A DNA stretch of 64,000 bases from Mycobacterium sp. 155 (GCF_000373905.1 NZ_KB892705.1:620001-684000); one strand, 5' to 3'. Positions 26,024 to 35,749 are shown, counted from the stretch's first letter. The notes: a model not told the origin generated them from the letters alone. Numbers and translations: made by a program.

Positions 26024-29000
26024 CGCCGGAAGCCGGACCCTTCAGCGGGCCGCCACCGTATGACCTCCGTGGCTGCGACTTGAGCCGAATGAATCTGGGC
26101 AGCAAGGACCTGACCAATGCCAAGCTGCAAAACGCGAAGCTGCTCGGGACGGTCTTCAACGGTGTGCTGAGCCTTGCGGGGGCAGACCTCTCCGGTGCGG
26201 TCATGGGCAACGGCACGGACTTCACGGGCTGCGACCTGTCCAAGGCGAACTTCGGATCCAACCCGCGCCTCGGCGGCAGCCCTTACGCCCTGACCAAATT
26301 CGTCGGCGCGACGGTCCCTCAACCTGTGTTGGGATTGAACTGGGCCTACCTGGATCTCACCGACGCTATCGTCGTGGACCTGCCGAACAAACTCAATGAC
26401 CTGAAGGTCACCTATTCGAATCTGGCTGGATTCAATTTCGCCGGTCGCATGCTTTCGAACGCCCGCTTCGAGGGGGTGGCCCTGCCGGGTGCGAACTTCG
26501 CCAAGGCGACTCTGACCGGCGCGCGGTTCGATCCGGCACTGAGCATGCGGTGCGACCTCACCGGTGCCAACTTCACCGGCATCACCATGGCGTCCGGGAG
26601 CCTCGCCGACTGCATTCTGAGCCGCGCCGACTTCACCCGTGCCGACTTCTCCGAAGCCACCGCGGGAAAGCCGTCGTTCGCCCACAGTGCCATCGACGGA
26701 GCCCGTTTCGACGGAACCAATCTGGTGGGATGTGACCTGACCGACGCCACCCGATCGACGAGCGCAACCAATCTGACGTCGTTTCGCGGAGCGAAGTTGA
26801 AGCTGATGTCCATCGGAACGGCATGGTCGTATCTGGACCTCACGGACGCCACCTTGGTCGGGCTGGCCGATGCCATCAAAGAGGGCGCGTCGCTGTCGCT
26901 GCGGGCTCAGTACAGCGTGCTGTCGGGTCTCGACCTGTCCAATGCCAAATTGAGCAAGTCCGACTTGACGGGAACGACGCTCGCAGGCACGAAATTCACC
27001 GGCGCCATGCTGGACGGCGCCCAGATGTGCGGCGCGCACAGCACCTACGAAGCCTTTCGGGTCTCCGGGCGCAGTGAATACGACGAGTTCTTGTCGGCCC
27101 TGCAGCAGCGTACGGTCCCGACGGTAACGAAAGTCTTTGCCGTCCGTGGCTATACCGTTGCGCCTTCGGGGACGACGATCCGCGCTGACGGCGATCGCGG
27201 GTGGACCGTCACCGACCCGTCGACCAAGCATAGCTATGGGATCAGCGCTGTCACTGTCGACGGTGCCAACAGTCTGGTCGTCACGGACCCCAATCGGGTC
27301 GCCCGGTTCGACAACGCAACGCTCACCGACGCGAAGCTGGGCCCCGACAAAGGGGCCCGAACCGTATTGCGCGGTGCCATGTTCACGAATGCGGCACTGG
27401 GAGGTGCAGATCTGAGCAACGCAGATCTCGGCCCCGTCGATCCGCATGATCTGTCCACCGGTACCAACTTCGTGGGCGCGAAGATGAACGGAGTGGGCTT
27501 GAGCCAGGCGGCGCTGGCCGGAGCCAATCTCGCCCAAGCGTTCCTACACGGCGCCAACCTCGCCGGCGCCAATCTCAAGGGCGCTGACCTCAGCGGCGCG
27601 CAGCTCGGCTCGCTGGCTCCGCAATTCACCGTGCCGGAAACCTCGGACCACTACCAAAGTCTGCTCGCGGCATTGGATCGCGCCGACGGTGCCGAGGTGG
27701 TCAAAGTTTTCGAAGCATTCCGCCATCCGCTCGACGGCGCGATCGCCGCGGAGATCAAAGCGCATGTGCCACAAAGGTCATGGCGGCTGTCCCACCGCGC
27801 TTCAAAGTCCTCCTACACCGTGCTGCACTGGACTTCATCGCGTGGCTACAAGTCCTTGATCGTCTCGGTTGACACCAAAGCCGCCACCTTGACCGGGGCG
27901 TACATGCCGAACGCCCGATTGACCGACGCCAATCTGAACGGCGTGGCGGCCAGTGGATTACAGCTGTACGGGGATGTCCACCTGGAGGGAGCGATCCTGG
28001 ATGAATCCATCCTCTCGAACGCCAATCTGGCCGGCAGCCACCTGGGGGTGAAGGCCCTACACCGGGTAAACCTGAGTTATGCCAACCTGATCAACTCGAA
28101 GTTCAGAGGGGTGGATCTCACGCACGGCGTGGTGCTGTCCTACGCCAGCCTGCAGGGCACCGATTTCACCGACTGCCACCTGGATGGTGTGAACCTCGAA
28201 TATGCCGCCGTGTCGGTGAAGCTATCTGGAACGACCTCAGGTACATACCTTTTCGAGATCGCGGACGCTGGTGTGGTCAAGGAAATCGTGGGGGAGCTGA
28301 CAGCAGTTGCCGACCCGATGTTCCCGGTGGAGCTTGCGCCTGGCCCCGACCGGACGCCGGTCGAACAGCTGGTTGATTACCTGAAGCAGGGCAACATCAT
28401 GGACGCCGGCCCGATCCTCGTGAAGCGTGGCCTGACCCTTCCGGCGGGCGCGAAGATTCAAGCGACCACCGAGACCAACGCCTGGCAGGTCATCGATTCC
28501 AAAGGTGCGGGTTTCAACGTGTGGTTGGGGTACACCAGGGCAGGCGTCAAGGCCGTGTTCGCCCGGCCGGGTACGCCGAGACTCCGGGACATTTTCAAGA
28601 CCCACAGCGGCAACGCCGGGACGTTGCGCTGGCAGTCGACCATCTCAGCTCGTTTCGGGGCCAACCATTGGGAGATCGACAACGACAGCGCCAACCCAGA
28701 GAACTTCCAGTTGGGTTACGTCAAGATCCTGGCGATTCGCGCCGACGACGGCCTGGTGTTCTACGGGACGATGCTGCGCATCGAACGCCTGGCCGACGAC
28801 AACACCAGGCAGATCGTTCCCGTCACGCTGGTACCCACCGTGCTGGGCCCGACGGATGCCGCCGGTGAACAACAGTGCGGGCCGAACGGCGCGGGCAGCT
28901 ATTTCGGGCCTGCCACCGTATGCCCCAACACGGTCACGCTGTCGGTGAACCAGAGCAGCAAGACCCCGGTGCGGTGGGAGGAGATGCTGCGCGCGCCCGA

Positions 29001-29094
29001 ATCACCCGCGCCGCCCACCTGCGTCCCGAGCCCGAATCAATACTGTCCGCAGGTGAGCGCTTCGGCCTATGCCAGCGATATGCCCGATGCGTAG
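26020..29094 (+). CDS. Giant pentapeptide-repeat protein with three interspersed ~75-residue modules
   Basis: 1024 aa. Pentapeptide repeats of the A(D/N)Lxx type form several blocks: about residues 15-120, 140-340 (with gaps), 430-530 and 630-740, for example ANLAGANLKGADLSGAQL. Such blocks fold into a right-handed quadrilateral beta-helix. Between them lie three divergent copies of one module at about 353-426, 543-620 and 778-854. The last ~170 residues are a separate beta-rich domain with four Cys. There is no signal peptide or membrane helix. It is too large and interrupted to resemble the ~180-190-residue gyrase-mimicking MfpA. Translation is coupled to the upstream gene; function unknown. 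Confidence 0.85.
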   Translation: MTPEAGPFSGPPPYDLRGCDLSRMNLGSKDLTNAKLQNAKLLGTVFNGVLSLAGADLSGAVMGNGTDFTGCDLSKANFGSNPRLGGSPYALTKFVGATVPQPVLGLNWAYLDLTDAIVVDLPNKLNDLKVTYSNLAGFNFAGRMLSNARFEGVALPGANFAKATLTGARFDPALSMRCDLTGANFTGITMASGSLADCILSRADFTRADFSEATAGKPSFAHSAIDGARFDGTNLVGCDLTDATRSTSATNLTSFRGAKLKLMSIGTAWSYLDLTDATLVGLADAIKEGASLSLRAQYSVLSGLDLSNAKLSKSDLTGTTLAGTKFTGAMLDGAQMCGAHSTYEAFRVSGRSEYDEFLSALQQRTVPTVTKVFAVRGYTVAPSGTTIRADGDRGWTVTDPSTKHSYGISAVTVDGANSLVVTDPNRVARFDNATLTDAKLGPDKGARTVLRGAMFTNAALGGADLSNADLGPVDPHDLSTGTNFVGAKMNGVGLSQAALAGANLAQAFLHGANLAGANLKGADLSGAQLGSLAPQFTVPETSDHYQSLLAALDRADGAEVVKVFEAFRHPLDGAIAAEIKAHVPQRSWRLSHRASKSSYTVLHWTSSRGYKSLIVSVDTKAATLTGAYMPNARLTDANLNGVAASGLQLYGDVHLEGAILDESILSNANLAGSHLGVKALHRVNLSYANLINSKFRGVDLTHGVVLSYASLQGTDFTDCHLDGVNLEYAAVSVKLSGTTSGTYLFEIADAGVVKEIVGELTAVADPMFPVELAPGPDRTPVEQLVDYLKQGNIMDAGPILVKRGLTLPAGAKIQATTETNAWQVIDSKGAGFNVWLGYTRAGVKAVFARPGTPRLRDIFKTHSGNAGTLRWQSTISARFGANHWEIDNDSANPENFQLGYVKILAIRADDGLVFYGTMLRIERLADDNTRQIVPVTLVPTVLGPTDAAGEQQCGPNGAGSYFGPATVCPNTVTLSVNQSSKTPVRWEEMLRAPESPAPPTCVPSPNQYCPQVSASAYASDMPDA

Positions 29095-29182
29095 CTCGTC
29101 TTGTGTTACTCATGGGAAAGGCGGCGTGTCGCGGCTCGGTGGCCCCGTCCAGCGGCACGAAACCGCTGGTAGCAGGTACAGG

Positions 29183-29214
29183 AAAGGCCGTCGAATAAGG
29201 TTTCGACGGCCTTT
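29183..29214. terminator. Intrinsic terminator after the pentapeptide-repeat gene
   Basis: AAAGGCCGTCGAA (29183-29195) pairs perfectly with TTCGACGGCCTTT (29202-29214) around a six-base loop, with A- and T-ends, so it can work in both directions. It closes the large two-gene operon and lies just beyond the 3' end of the convergent tRNA-Gly. Confidence 0.85.
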
Positions 29215-29230
29215 GCGCTGCTAAGTGTGG

Positions 29231-29301
29231 AGCGGGCGACGGGAATCGAACCCGCGTAGCTAGTTTGGAAGACTAGGGCTCTACCATTGAGCTACGCCCG
29301 C
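29231..29301 (-). tRNA. tRNA-Gly (anticodon TCC)
   Basis: 71 bases on the minus strand, beginning GCGGGCGTAGCTCAATGGTA and ending in the T-arm GGGTTCGATTCCC and acceptor CGCCCGC with discriminator T. The anticodon loop CTTCCAA gives TCC, reading GGA and GGG. The seven-base acceptor stem pairs perfectly. CCA is not encoded. The same tRNA sits next to tRNA-Pro and tig in other mycobacteria. Confidence 0.95.
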
Positions 29302-29420
29302 TTGTGTACAGCACAGCAGACTGTACCGGTGCGCCCCTAACCAAATCCAATTGAAGGCTTCGTGTGGTGAGCCCGTAGTATCTCGCGTGGTCGGTTCGCG
29401 GCTTTTGCCTGCCGAACAGA

Positions 29421-29494
29421 CGGGGTGTAGCGCAGCTTGGTAGCGCATCCGCTTTGGGAGCGGAAGGCCGCAGGTTCAAATCCTGTCACCCCGA
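29421..29494 (+). tRNA. tRNA-Pro (anticodon TGG)
   Basis: 74 bases beginning CGGGGTGTAGCGCAGCTTGG; anticodon loop TTTGGGA in GCTTTGGGAGC (TGG, reading CCA/CCG); T-arm CAGGTTCAAATCCTG; acceptor CACCCCG with discriminator A. The acceptor stem pairs CGGGGTG with CACCCCG. CCA is not encoded. It lies upstream of tig in the same direction. Confidence 0.95.
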
Positions 29495-29535
29495 CTCACC
29501 CGCCAGTACGACAGAACTATCTAGGAGCAAGAAGA

Positions 29536-30927
29536 GTGAAGAGCACGGTCGAGCAGCTGAGCCCCACCCGGGTGCGCATCAATGTGGAGGTGCCCTTCAC
29601 CGAGCTGGAGCCGGACTTCGACCGGGCGTTCAAAGAGCTGGCCAAGCAGGTCCGCCTGCCCGGCTTCCGTCCCGGCAAGGCCCCGCGCAAGCTGCTGGAG
29701 GCCCGCATCGGTCGCGGTGCCGTGCTGGAACAGGTTGTCAACGACGTGTTGCCGGGCCGCTACAGCGAGGCCGTGACGGCGTCTGACGTCAAGCCGCTGG
29801 GCCAGCCCGAGATCGAGGTCACCAAGCTGGAGGACGGTCAGGAGCTGGTGTTCACCGCCGAGGTGGATGTCCGCCCGGAGATCACGCTGCCCGACCTGGA
29901 GGCGCTGAAGATCACCGTTGACCCGATCGAGGTCACCGACGAAGAGGTCGACGCCGAGCTGCAGTCGCTGCGGGCGCGGTTCGGCACCCTGACCGGTGTT
30001 GATCGCGCTGCGCAGGAGGGCGACTTCGTCTCCATCGACCTGTCGGCCACCGTCGACGGCGAGGACGTGCCGGAGGCCAAGACCGAGGGGATGTCGCACG
30101 AGGTCGGCTCCGGCCAACTGATCGACGGTCTCGACGACGCCCTCACTGGCCTCAAGGCGGGCGAGTCGAAGGTGTTCACCACCACGCTGGTTGCCGGTGA
30201 GCACGCCGGCAAGGACGCCGAGGTGACCGTAACCGTGAAGTCGGTCAAAGAACGCGAGCTTCCCGAGCCCGACGACGAATTCGCTCAGCTGGCAAGCGAA
30301 TTCGACACTTTCGAAGAACTCAAGAGCAGTCTCGTCGATCAGGTGAAGCGCGCCAAGGGCATGCAGCAGGCCGAGGAGATCCGCGACAGGGCGCTCGAGG
30401 AACTGCTGGAGCAGACCGAGGTGCCCCTGCCGGAGAAGATTGTGCAGGCCCATATCGACGACACCCTGCACGGCGCGATCCATGGCCTCGAACACGACGA
30501 GGACCGCTTCGCCGAGCAGTTGACCGAGCAGGGCAGCAGCCGTGAGGAATTCGACGCCCACAACCGCACCAACGCGGAGAAGGCTGTCAAGATCCAGCTG
30601 CTGATCGATGCGCTGGCCGACAAGCTCGGCATCCAGGTGAGCCAGGACGACCTCACCGAGCGTTTGGTGCTGACGTCGCGTCAGTACGGCATCGAGCCGC
30701 AGCAACTGGTCCAGATCCTGCAGCAGAACAACCAGCTGCCGGCGATGTTCGCCGATGTGCGTCGCGGGCTGACCATCGCCGCTGTGGTGCATGCCGCCAC
30801 TGTCACCGACACCGACGGCACTGTTGTCGACACCACGGAGTACTTCGGACCGTCCGGTGGCGAGCAGGCCGAGGGCATCGAGGACAACGGTGACGAGGCC
30901 GAAAAGGACGCCGACAGCGCCGAGTGA
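29536..30927 (+). CDS. tig: Trigger factor, ribosome-associated chaperone and prolyl isomerase
   Basis: 463-aa chaperone that binds at the ribosome exit tunnel and shields nascent chains. The N-terminal ribosome-binding domain carries the signature [13 protein letters not shown] (about 44-56). The FKBP-type prolyl-isomerase domain is at about 155-245 ([35 protein letters not shown]). The remainder is the helical substrate cradle, ending in an acidic tail. The GTG at 29536 is preceded by AGGAG eight bases upstream; longer readings would run into tRNA-Pro. As in other mycobacteria it precedes clpP1P2. Confidence 0.97.
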   Translation: MKSTVEQLSPTRVRINVEVPFTELEPDFDRAFKELAKQVRLPGFRPGKAPRKLLEARIGRGAVLEQVVNDVLPGRYSEAVTASDVKPLGQPEIEVTKLEDGQELVFTAEVDVRPEITLPDLEALKITVDPIEVTDEEVDAELQSLRARFGTLTGVDRAAQEGDFVSIDLSATVDGEDVPEAKTEGMSHEVGSGQLIDGLDDALTGLKAGESKVFTTTLVAGEHAGKDAEVTVTVKSVKERELPEPDDEFAQLASEFDTFEELKSSLVDQVKRAKGMQQAEEIRDRALEELLEQTEVPLPEKIVQAHIDDTLHGAIHGLEHDEDRFAEQLTEQGSSREEFDAHNRTNAEKAVKIQLLIDALADKLGIQVSQDDLTERLVLTSRQYGIEPQQLVQILQQNNQLPAMFADVRRGLTIAAVVHAATVTDTDGTVVDTTEYFGPSGGEQAEGIEDNGDEAEKDADSAE

Positions 30928-30941
30928 CGCTGTGAGCGAAC
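30928..30941. promoter_or_regulatory. ClgR-type operator upstream of clpP1P2
   Basis: The minus strand reads GTTCGC-TCACA-GCG, an exact match to the GTTCGC-N5-GCG consensus reported for the actinobacterial Clp gene activator ClgR. It lies about 40 bases before a -10-like TAATGT (30980-30985) for clpP1. This suggests stress induction of the protease operon. Confidence 0.6.
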
Positions 30942-31024
30942 GCGCCCCTGTCAGGGACTGCGTGGCCGCGCGGTTTGGTTAATGTCGTCAGTACCAAGAC
31001 GTAAGAGAAAGCAGGTATCCAGTC

Positions 31025-31636
31025 GTGACTGACATGCGTTCGAACGGGAGCGGGTTCAGCCTCGTCGACTCCGTCTATGAGCGCTTGCTCGCCGAGCGGA
31101 TCATCTTCCTGGGCTCCCAAGTTGACGACGACATTGCCAACAAGCTGTGTGCGCAGATTCTGCTGCTGTCGGCGGAGGATCCGACCAAGGACATCCATCT
31201 GTACATCAACTCGCCCGGCGGCTCGATCAGCGCCGGCATGGCGATCTACGACACCATGGTGCTGGCGCCGTGCGACATCGCGACCTACGCCATGGGCATG
31301 GCCGCGTCGATGGGTGAATTTCTGCTTGCCGCCGGCACCAAGGGCAAGCGTTACGCGTTGCCGCACGCCCGGATCCTGATGCACCAGCCGCTCGGCGGTG
31401 TCACGGGCAGCGCGGCCGACATCGCGATCCAGGCTGAGCAGTTCGCGGTCATCAAGAAGGAGATGTTCCGGCTCAACGCCGAGTTCACCGGGCAGACGAT
31501 CGAGCGCATCGAGGCCGACTCCGACCGCGACCGCTGGTTCACCGCGCCGGAGGCCCTCGAGTACGGCTTTGTCGACCACATCATCACCAGCGCCAACGTC
31601 AACGGCACCGGACCGGGAGCAGGACTAGACAAATGA
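31025..31636 (+). CDS. clpP1: ATP-dependent Clp protease proteolytic subunit 1
   Basis: 203-aa serine protease subunit; in mycobacteria ClpP1 and ClpP2 heptamers form one mixed, essential tetradecamer working with ClpX or ClpC1. The catalytic triad is Ser95 (GMAASMGEF), His120 ([11 protein letters not shown]) and Asp169. The handle region and the oxyanion GGSISAG are present. GTG 31025 is used here; ATG 31034 is an alternative, and since the propeptide is cleaved, the exact start matters little. The stop overlaps the clpP2 start (ATGA), fitting equimolar production. Confidence 0.97.
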   Translation: MTDMRSNGSGFSLVDSVYERLLAERIIFLGSQVDDDIANKLCAQILLLSAEDPTKDIHLYINSPGGSISAGMAIYDTMVLAPCDIATYAMGMAASMGEFLLAAGTKGKRYALPHARILMHQPLGGVTGSAADIAIQAEQFAVIKKEMFRLNAEFTGQTIERIEADSDRDRWFTAPEALEYGFVDHIITSANVNGTGPGAGLDK

Positions 31637-32280
31637 TCGACCACACTGATCCCCGCCTTCAGCCGCAGGCCCGCTACATCCTGCCGTCATTCATCGAGCA
31701 CTCCAGCTTCGGCGTCAAGGAGTCCAACCCCTACAACAAGCTGTTCGAGGAGCGCATCATCTTCCTCGGCGTGCAGGTCGACGACGCGTCGGCCAACGAC
31801 ATCATGGCGCAGCTGCTGGTCCTGGAGTCGCTGGATCCCGACCGCGACATCACCATGTACATCAACTCGCCGGGTGGTTCGTTCACATCACTGATGGCCA
31901 TCTACGACACCATGCAGTACGTGCGGGCCGACATTCAGACCGTGTGCCTGGGTCAGGCCGCGTCGGCCGCCGCGGTGCTGCTCGCCGCCGGTACTCCCGG
32001 TAAGCGCCTCGCCCTGCCGAACGCCCGCGTGCTCATCCACCAGCCCTCGCTCGGTGGCGTCATCCAGGGCCAGTTCTCCGACCTGGAGATCCAGGCCGCC
32101 GAGATCGAGCGCATGCGTACGTTGATGGAGACCACGCTGGCGCGGCACACCGGCAAGGATCCCGAGATCATCCGCAAGGACACCGATCGCGACAAGATTC
32201 TCACCGCGGAGCAGGCCAAGGACTACGGCATCATCGACACGGTGCTGGAGTACCGGAAGTTGTCGGCGCAGAAGTCGTAA
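31633..32280 (+). CDS. clpP2: ATP-dependent Clp protease proteolytic subunit 2
   Basis: 215-aa partner of ClpP1. The triad is Ser111 ([10 protein letters not shown]), His136 ([10 protein letters not shown]) and about Asp187. The N-terminal ~25 residues (to [11 protein letters not shown]) include the propeptide and the loops that contact the Clp ATPase; in M. tuberculosis ClpX docks on the ClpP2 face. Four-base overlap with clpP1. Confidence 0.97.
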   Translation: MIDHTDPRLQPQARYILPSFIEHSSFGVKESNPYNKLFEERIIFLGVQVDDASANDIMAQLLVLESLDPDRDITMYINSPGGSFTSLMAIYDTMQYVRADIQTVCLGQAASAAAVLLAAGTPGKRLALPNARVLIHQPSLGGVIQGQFSDLEIQAAEIERMRTLMETTLARHTGKDPEIIRKDTDRDKILTAEQAKDYGIIDTVLEYRKLSAQKS

Positions 32281-32289
32281 CCCGACCGA

Positions 32290-32355
32290 CGTCTCCGGCA
32301 GCGACACGCCCACGAAACAGTCAGCGCGCTGACGGGTGGTAGGCCGCCGGAGACG
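32290..32355. terminator. Hairpin between clpP2 and clpX, possible partial terminator
   Basis: CGTCTCCGGC (32290-32299) pairs with GCCGGAGACG (32346-32355). The loop contains its own 12-base palindrome TCAGCGCGCTGA. There is no T-run, so it may attenuate or process the transcript rather than end it. Confidence 0.4.
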
Positions 32356-32507
32356 ATATGTTCTCCTGCACAGGTAAATATCACCGACGCGATTCGGCTT
32401 TATCGGTCGCACCGCGGAGGAGCGAACGGGTAGCGTCGGGTTAACGCCCGGGGAAACCCTCGGAATGGCGAAACGACTGACCGTCAACAGGAAGTAGGAC
32501 CCCCCGA

Positions 32508-33788
32508 ATGGCGCGCATCGGAGACGGCGGTGATCTGCTGAAGTGCTCGTTCTGTGGAAAGAGTCAAAAGCAGGTCAAGAAGCTCATCGCGGGTCCCGGC
32601 GTCTATATCTGTGATGAGTGCATCGACCTGTGCAACGAGATCATCGAGGAGGAGCTCGCCGACGCTGACGACGTCAAGCTCGACGAGCTGCCCAAACCTG
32701 CGGAAATCCGCGAGTTCCTTGAGGGCTACGTAATCGGTCAGGACACCGCGAAGCGGACTCTGGCGGTGGCTGTCTACAACCACTACAAGCGCATTCAGGC
32801 GGGGGAGAAGTCCCGCGACTCGCGCTCCGAGCCGGTAGAGCTGACCAAGTCGAACATCCTGATGCTGGGGCCCACCGGCTGCGGCAAGACGTATCTGGCC
32901 CAGACGCTGGCCAAGATGCTCAATGTTCCGTTCGCCATTGCGGATGCGACGGCGCTGACCGAGGCCGGGTATGTCGGCGAGGACGTCGAGAACATTCTGC
33001 TCAAGCTGATCCAGGCCGCCGATTACGACGTCAAGCGCGCCGAGACCGGCATCATCTACATCGACGAGGTCGACAAGATCGCCCGCAAGAGCGAGAACCC
33101 GTCGATCACCCGTGATGTCTCCGGCGAGGGCGTCCAGCAGGCGTTGCTGAAGATCCTTGAGGGCACCCAGGCTTCGGTACCGCCGCAGGGCGGTCGCAAG
33201 CATCCGCATCAGGAATTCATCCAGATCGACACCACCAACGTGTTGTTCATCGTCGCGGGCGCGTTCGCTGGGTTGGAGAAGATCGTCTCTGACCGGGTTG
33301 GTAAGCGCGGCTTGGGCTTTGGCGCTGAGGTGCGGTCCAAGGCCGAGATCGACACCCAGGATCATTTCGCCGAGGTGATGCCCGAGGACCTGATCAAGTT
33401 CGGGCTCATCCCCGAGTTCATCGGCCGCTTGCCGGTCGTGGCCTCAGTGACCAATCTCGACAAGGAGTCGCTGGTCAAGATCCTCTCCGAGCCCAAGAAC
33501 GCGCTGGTCAAGCAGTACGTTCGGCTGTTCGAGATGGACGGTGTCGAGTTGGAGTTCACCGACGAGGCGCTGGAAGCCATTGCCGATCAGGCCATCCACC
33601 GCGGCACCGGCGCCCGCGGCCTGCGCGCGATCATGGAAGAGGTGCTGCTGCCGGTTATGTACGACATCCCCAGTCGCGACGACGTCGCCAAGGTTGTCGT
33701 CACCAAGGAGACCGTGCAGGACAACGTGCTTCCGACGATCGTGCCGCGCAAGCCGTCCCGTGCGGAGCGCCGCGACAAGAGCGCCTGA
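32508..33788 (+). CDS. clpX: ATP-dependent Clp protease ATP-binding subunit ClpX
   Basis: 426-aa AAA+ unfoldase that recognises tagged substrates and feeds ClpP1P2. The N-terminal zinc-binding domain has CSFCGKS and CDECIDLC (about 14-42). The AAA+ core has Walker A GPTGCGKT (near 123), Walker [12 protein letters not shown] (near 182), the pore loop YVGED, and the IGF-type ClpP-docking loop replaced by KRGLGFGAE. Sensor-2 [13 protein letters not shown] lies near 364. It is expressed from its own ~225-base upstream region rather than tightly joined to clpP2. Confidence 0.97.
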   Translation: MARIGDGGDLLKCSFCGKSQKQVKKLIAGPGVYICDECIDLCNEIIEEELADADDVKLDELPKPAEIREFLEGYVIGQDTAKRTLAVAVYNHYKRIQAGEKSRDSRSEPVELTKSNILMLGPTGCGKTYLAQTLAKMLNVPFAIADATALTEAGYVGEDVENILLKLIQAADYDVKRAETGIIYIDEVDKIARKSENPSITRDVSGEGVQQALLKILEGTQASVPPQGGRKHPHQEFIQIDTTNVLFIVAGAFAGLEKIVSDRVGKRGLGFGAEVRSKAEIDTQDHFAEVMPEDLIKFGLIPEFIGRLPVVASVTNLDKESLVKILSEPKNALVKQYVRLFEMDGVELEFTDEALEAIADQAIHRGTGARGLRAIMEEVLLPVMYDIPSRDDVAKVVVTKETVQDNVLPTIVPRKPSRAERRDKSA

Positions 33789-33799
33789 CCGACTACGCG

Positions 33800-33827
33800 A
33801 AAAAGCCCCGCCACGGCGGGGCTTTTT
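33800..33827. terminator. Intrinsic terminator of clpX
   Basis: AAAAAGCCCCGCC (33800-33812) is followed by its complement GGCGGGGCTTTTT (33815-33827). This is a GC-rich stem with an A-run and T-run on either side, effective in both directions, 12 bases after the clpX stop. Confidence 0.9.
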
Positions 33828-33862
33828 GCATGCGCGGGGGAGAAGCGCCCTGTCACGTCGCC

Positions 33863-33924
33863 CGGCGAGCAGACGCCGCGGTACGCGAAACGCGGCGTGG
33901 CGGGGACCTGCGTGTCTGCTGGCG
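33863..33924. repeat. Imperfect intergenic palindrome between clpX and fdhD
   Basis: CGGCGAGCAGACGC (33863-33876) pairs imperfectly with GCGTGTCTGCTGGCG (33910-33924), with an inner CGCCGCG/CGCGGCG stem. GAGCAGACGC-type palindromes recur between convergent genes in mycobacteria; this one adjoins the fdhD stop and may terminate it. Confidence 0.5.
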
Positions 33925-33927
33925 AGG

Positions 33928-34752
33928 CTAAGAGAGCACCCGGTCAGAGCGGGTGTAGACATTCATCGACTCGCCCCGCAGGAACGCGACCAGGGTCAGG
34001 CCCGATTGACTGGCCAGGTCGACAGACAGCGAGGACGGTGCGGACACTGCGGCGAGGATGGGGATACCTGCCATCGCGGCCTTCTGCGTCAGTTCAAACG
34101 AGGCCCGGCCGCTGACCAGGAGCACGGTGCCCGTCAGCGGTATGCGGTTCTGTTCGAGCGCCCAGCCGATCACCTTGTCGACCGCGTTGTGCCGGCCGAT
34201 GTCCTCGCGCACCACCAACATGGTGCCGTCGGTGGTGAAGAGGGCGGCCCCGTGCAGGCCGCCGGTGGTGGCGAAGATCTTCTGGGCTTTCCGCAGCCGG
34301 GGCGGCATGGCCGACAACGCGTCGGCGGAGACCGTGGACGGATCGTCGCCCGGGCAGTATCGGCTGATCAGCCGCACCGCCTCCAGTGATGCCTTGCCGC
34401 ACACCCCGCATGAGGACGTGGTGTAAAAGTTGCGGGTGATGTCGACGGCAGGAGGCGGGACATGCGGCGCCAAGGTCACATCGAGCACGTTGTAGGTGTT
34501 GACGCCGTTCTCGGTGGCGCCCCGGCAGTACCGCACGGTCAGCACATCATCGCGATTCCCGATGACTCCCTCGGTGAGCAGAAAGCCTTGGGCCAGTTCG
34601 ATATCCGAGCCGGGTGTCCGCATGGTGACGGTGATCGGTGTGCCGTTGACCCGGATCTCCAAGGGTTCTTCGACGACGAGCGTCTCGGCCCGCCGCTCCA
34701 CCCCGGACGCGTTCAGATGGGCGGCGCGGCGGCGCGTGGTTACCCGGCCCAC
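33928..34752 (-). CDS. fdhD: Formate dehydrogenase accessory sulfurtransferase FdhD
   Basis: 274-aa protein that transfers sulfur to the molybdenum cofactor of formate dehydrogenase. The sulfur-carrying CxxC is CGVC in [14 protein letters not shown] near residue 117. Other conserved parts are [37 protein letters not shown] and [15 protein letters not shown]. The GTG at 34752 is supported by GGGAGC eight bases upstream; longer in-frame readings lack similarity. A formate dehydrogenase gene is not in the window, but mobA at 39241 serves the same cofactor. Confidence 0.93.
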   Translation of the reverse strand: MGRVTTRRRAAHLNASGVERRAETLVVEEPLEIRVNGTPITVTMRTPGSDIELAQGFLLTEGVIGNRDDVLTVRYCRGATENGVNTYNVLDVTLAPHVPPPAVDITRNFYTTSSCGVCGKASLEAVRLISRYCPGDDPSTVSADALSAMPPRLRKAQKIFATTGGLHGAALFTTDGTMLVVREDIGRHNAVDKVIGWALEQNRIPLTGTVLLVSGRASFELTQKAAMAGIPILAAVSAPSSLSVDLASQSGLTLVAFLRGESMNVYTRSDRVLS

Positions 34753-34906
34753 GGAGGCCTGCTCCCAGTCACGTTTCCAACCTAGCCCTATACGGGATGC
34801 ACCACGGGTTCCGTCCGGACGCTGCACGGTCCCGCTACCATTTCGCCGCACAGCCATGTGCGTGCGCTCAGACCACACAGACCACCAGCACCGGGAGACT
34901 CGTTCG

Positions 34907-35749
34907 ATGCCGAAACAGCTCGTCCCGGGCGTGACAGTGCTGGGGAATCTGGCGATCGACATCATCGACGGTTCGTCACCCAGCCCGGGCGGGTGTGCGT
35001 CGTTCGCCGGAGTGGCGCTGGAATCGGCTGCCGGGATGCGGCACATCGTGGCGATGGGGGCAGAGGCCGACCATGAGCTGTTCGACGGCGTGCTGGACCG
35101 CTTCGGGTCGATGGTGCGGTTCCTGCCGGCCGACCGCACGAGCGGTTTTCGGCTCGACTACGACGACACCGATCACCGGCGCATGTCGGTCGATGCGCTC
35201 GGGCCCGTGTGGACCCCGGCAGACGTCGACACCGTGGACCCGCAGACCACCTGGATCCACCTGGCGCCGCTGCTGCGCACCGATTTCCCCGCAGCCACCC
35301 TGGCGCATCTGGCTGCCCGTGGGCACCGCATCGCCTACGACGGCCAAGGGCTGGTGCGGGCCGACCGGCTGGGCCCACTGGTCCAGGACCGAAACTTCTC
35401 GCCCGATCTGCTGCGTCACCTCGACATGCTCAAACTGGCCGAGGACGAGGCGGTGATCGTCGCCGACGGTCCGTTCGATGCGGCGATGGCCGAGCGGCTC
35501 GGCGTACCGGAGATCGTGGTGACCTACGGCTCGGAGGGCTGTGACGTCTATGCCGACGGCGCTGTCGTGCGGGTGCCCGCGGCCTGGCGGGTGATGGGCG
35601 TGCAGGGCACAGGGGCCGGGGACATGTTCACCGCGTGTTACGTCGCGAACCGGGCTGTGGGGGCAGACCCCTGGCGCGCCGCCGAACTGGCCAGTGAGCT
35701 TGTCGCTCAGGAACTCGACAAGCGCGTGCGGATAGCACCAGAACTGTAG
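34907..35749 (+). CDS. PfkB-family carbohydrate kinase (ribokinase-like)
   Basis: 280-aa ribokinase-fold kinase. It has an N-terminal [26 protein letters not shown] substrate region and the C-terminal ATP signature [19 protein letters not shown] with the catalytic Asp. The usual central lid is short and the GG motif of the N-terminus is shifted (PGGCA), so it is a divergent subgroup of unknown substrate (sugar, nucleoside or adenosine-like). GGGAG lies upstream of ATG 34907. It is divergent from fdhD and upstream of the korAB operon but probably separately transcribed. Confidence 0.8.
   Translation: MPKQLVPGVTVLGNLAIDIIDGSSPSPGGCASFAGVALESAAGMRHIVAMGAEADHELFDGVLDRFGSMVRFLPADRTSGFRLDYDDTDHRRMSVDALGPVWTPADVDTVDPQTTWIHLAPLLRTDFPAATLAHLAARGHRIAYDGQGLVRADRLGPLVQDRNFSPDLLRHLDMLKLAEDEAVIVADGPFDAAMAERLGVPEIVVTYGSEGCDVYADGAVVRVPAAWRVMGVQGTGAGDMFTACYVANRAVGADPWRAAELASELVAQELDKRVRIAPEL

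Noticed and set aside
25933..27537. A 534-codon open frame on the minus strand
   Set aside because: It is the mirror of the pentapeptide-repeat gene; its repetitive composition is a by-product of the sense repeats, and there is no ribosome-binding site.
26020..29094. Pentapeptide-repeat protein as an MfpA-like fluoroquinolone-resistance factor
   Set aside because: MfpA is a single uninterrupted ~183-residue beta-helix; this 1024-residue protein is interrupted by other modules and is coupled to an unrelated large gene.
29521..30792. A 423-codon minus-strand frame opposite tig
   Set aside because: Tig is unmistakable on the plus strand; the antisense reading has no family features.
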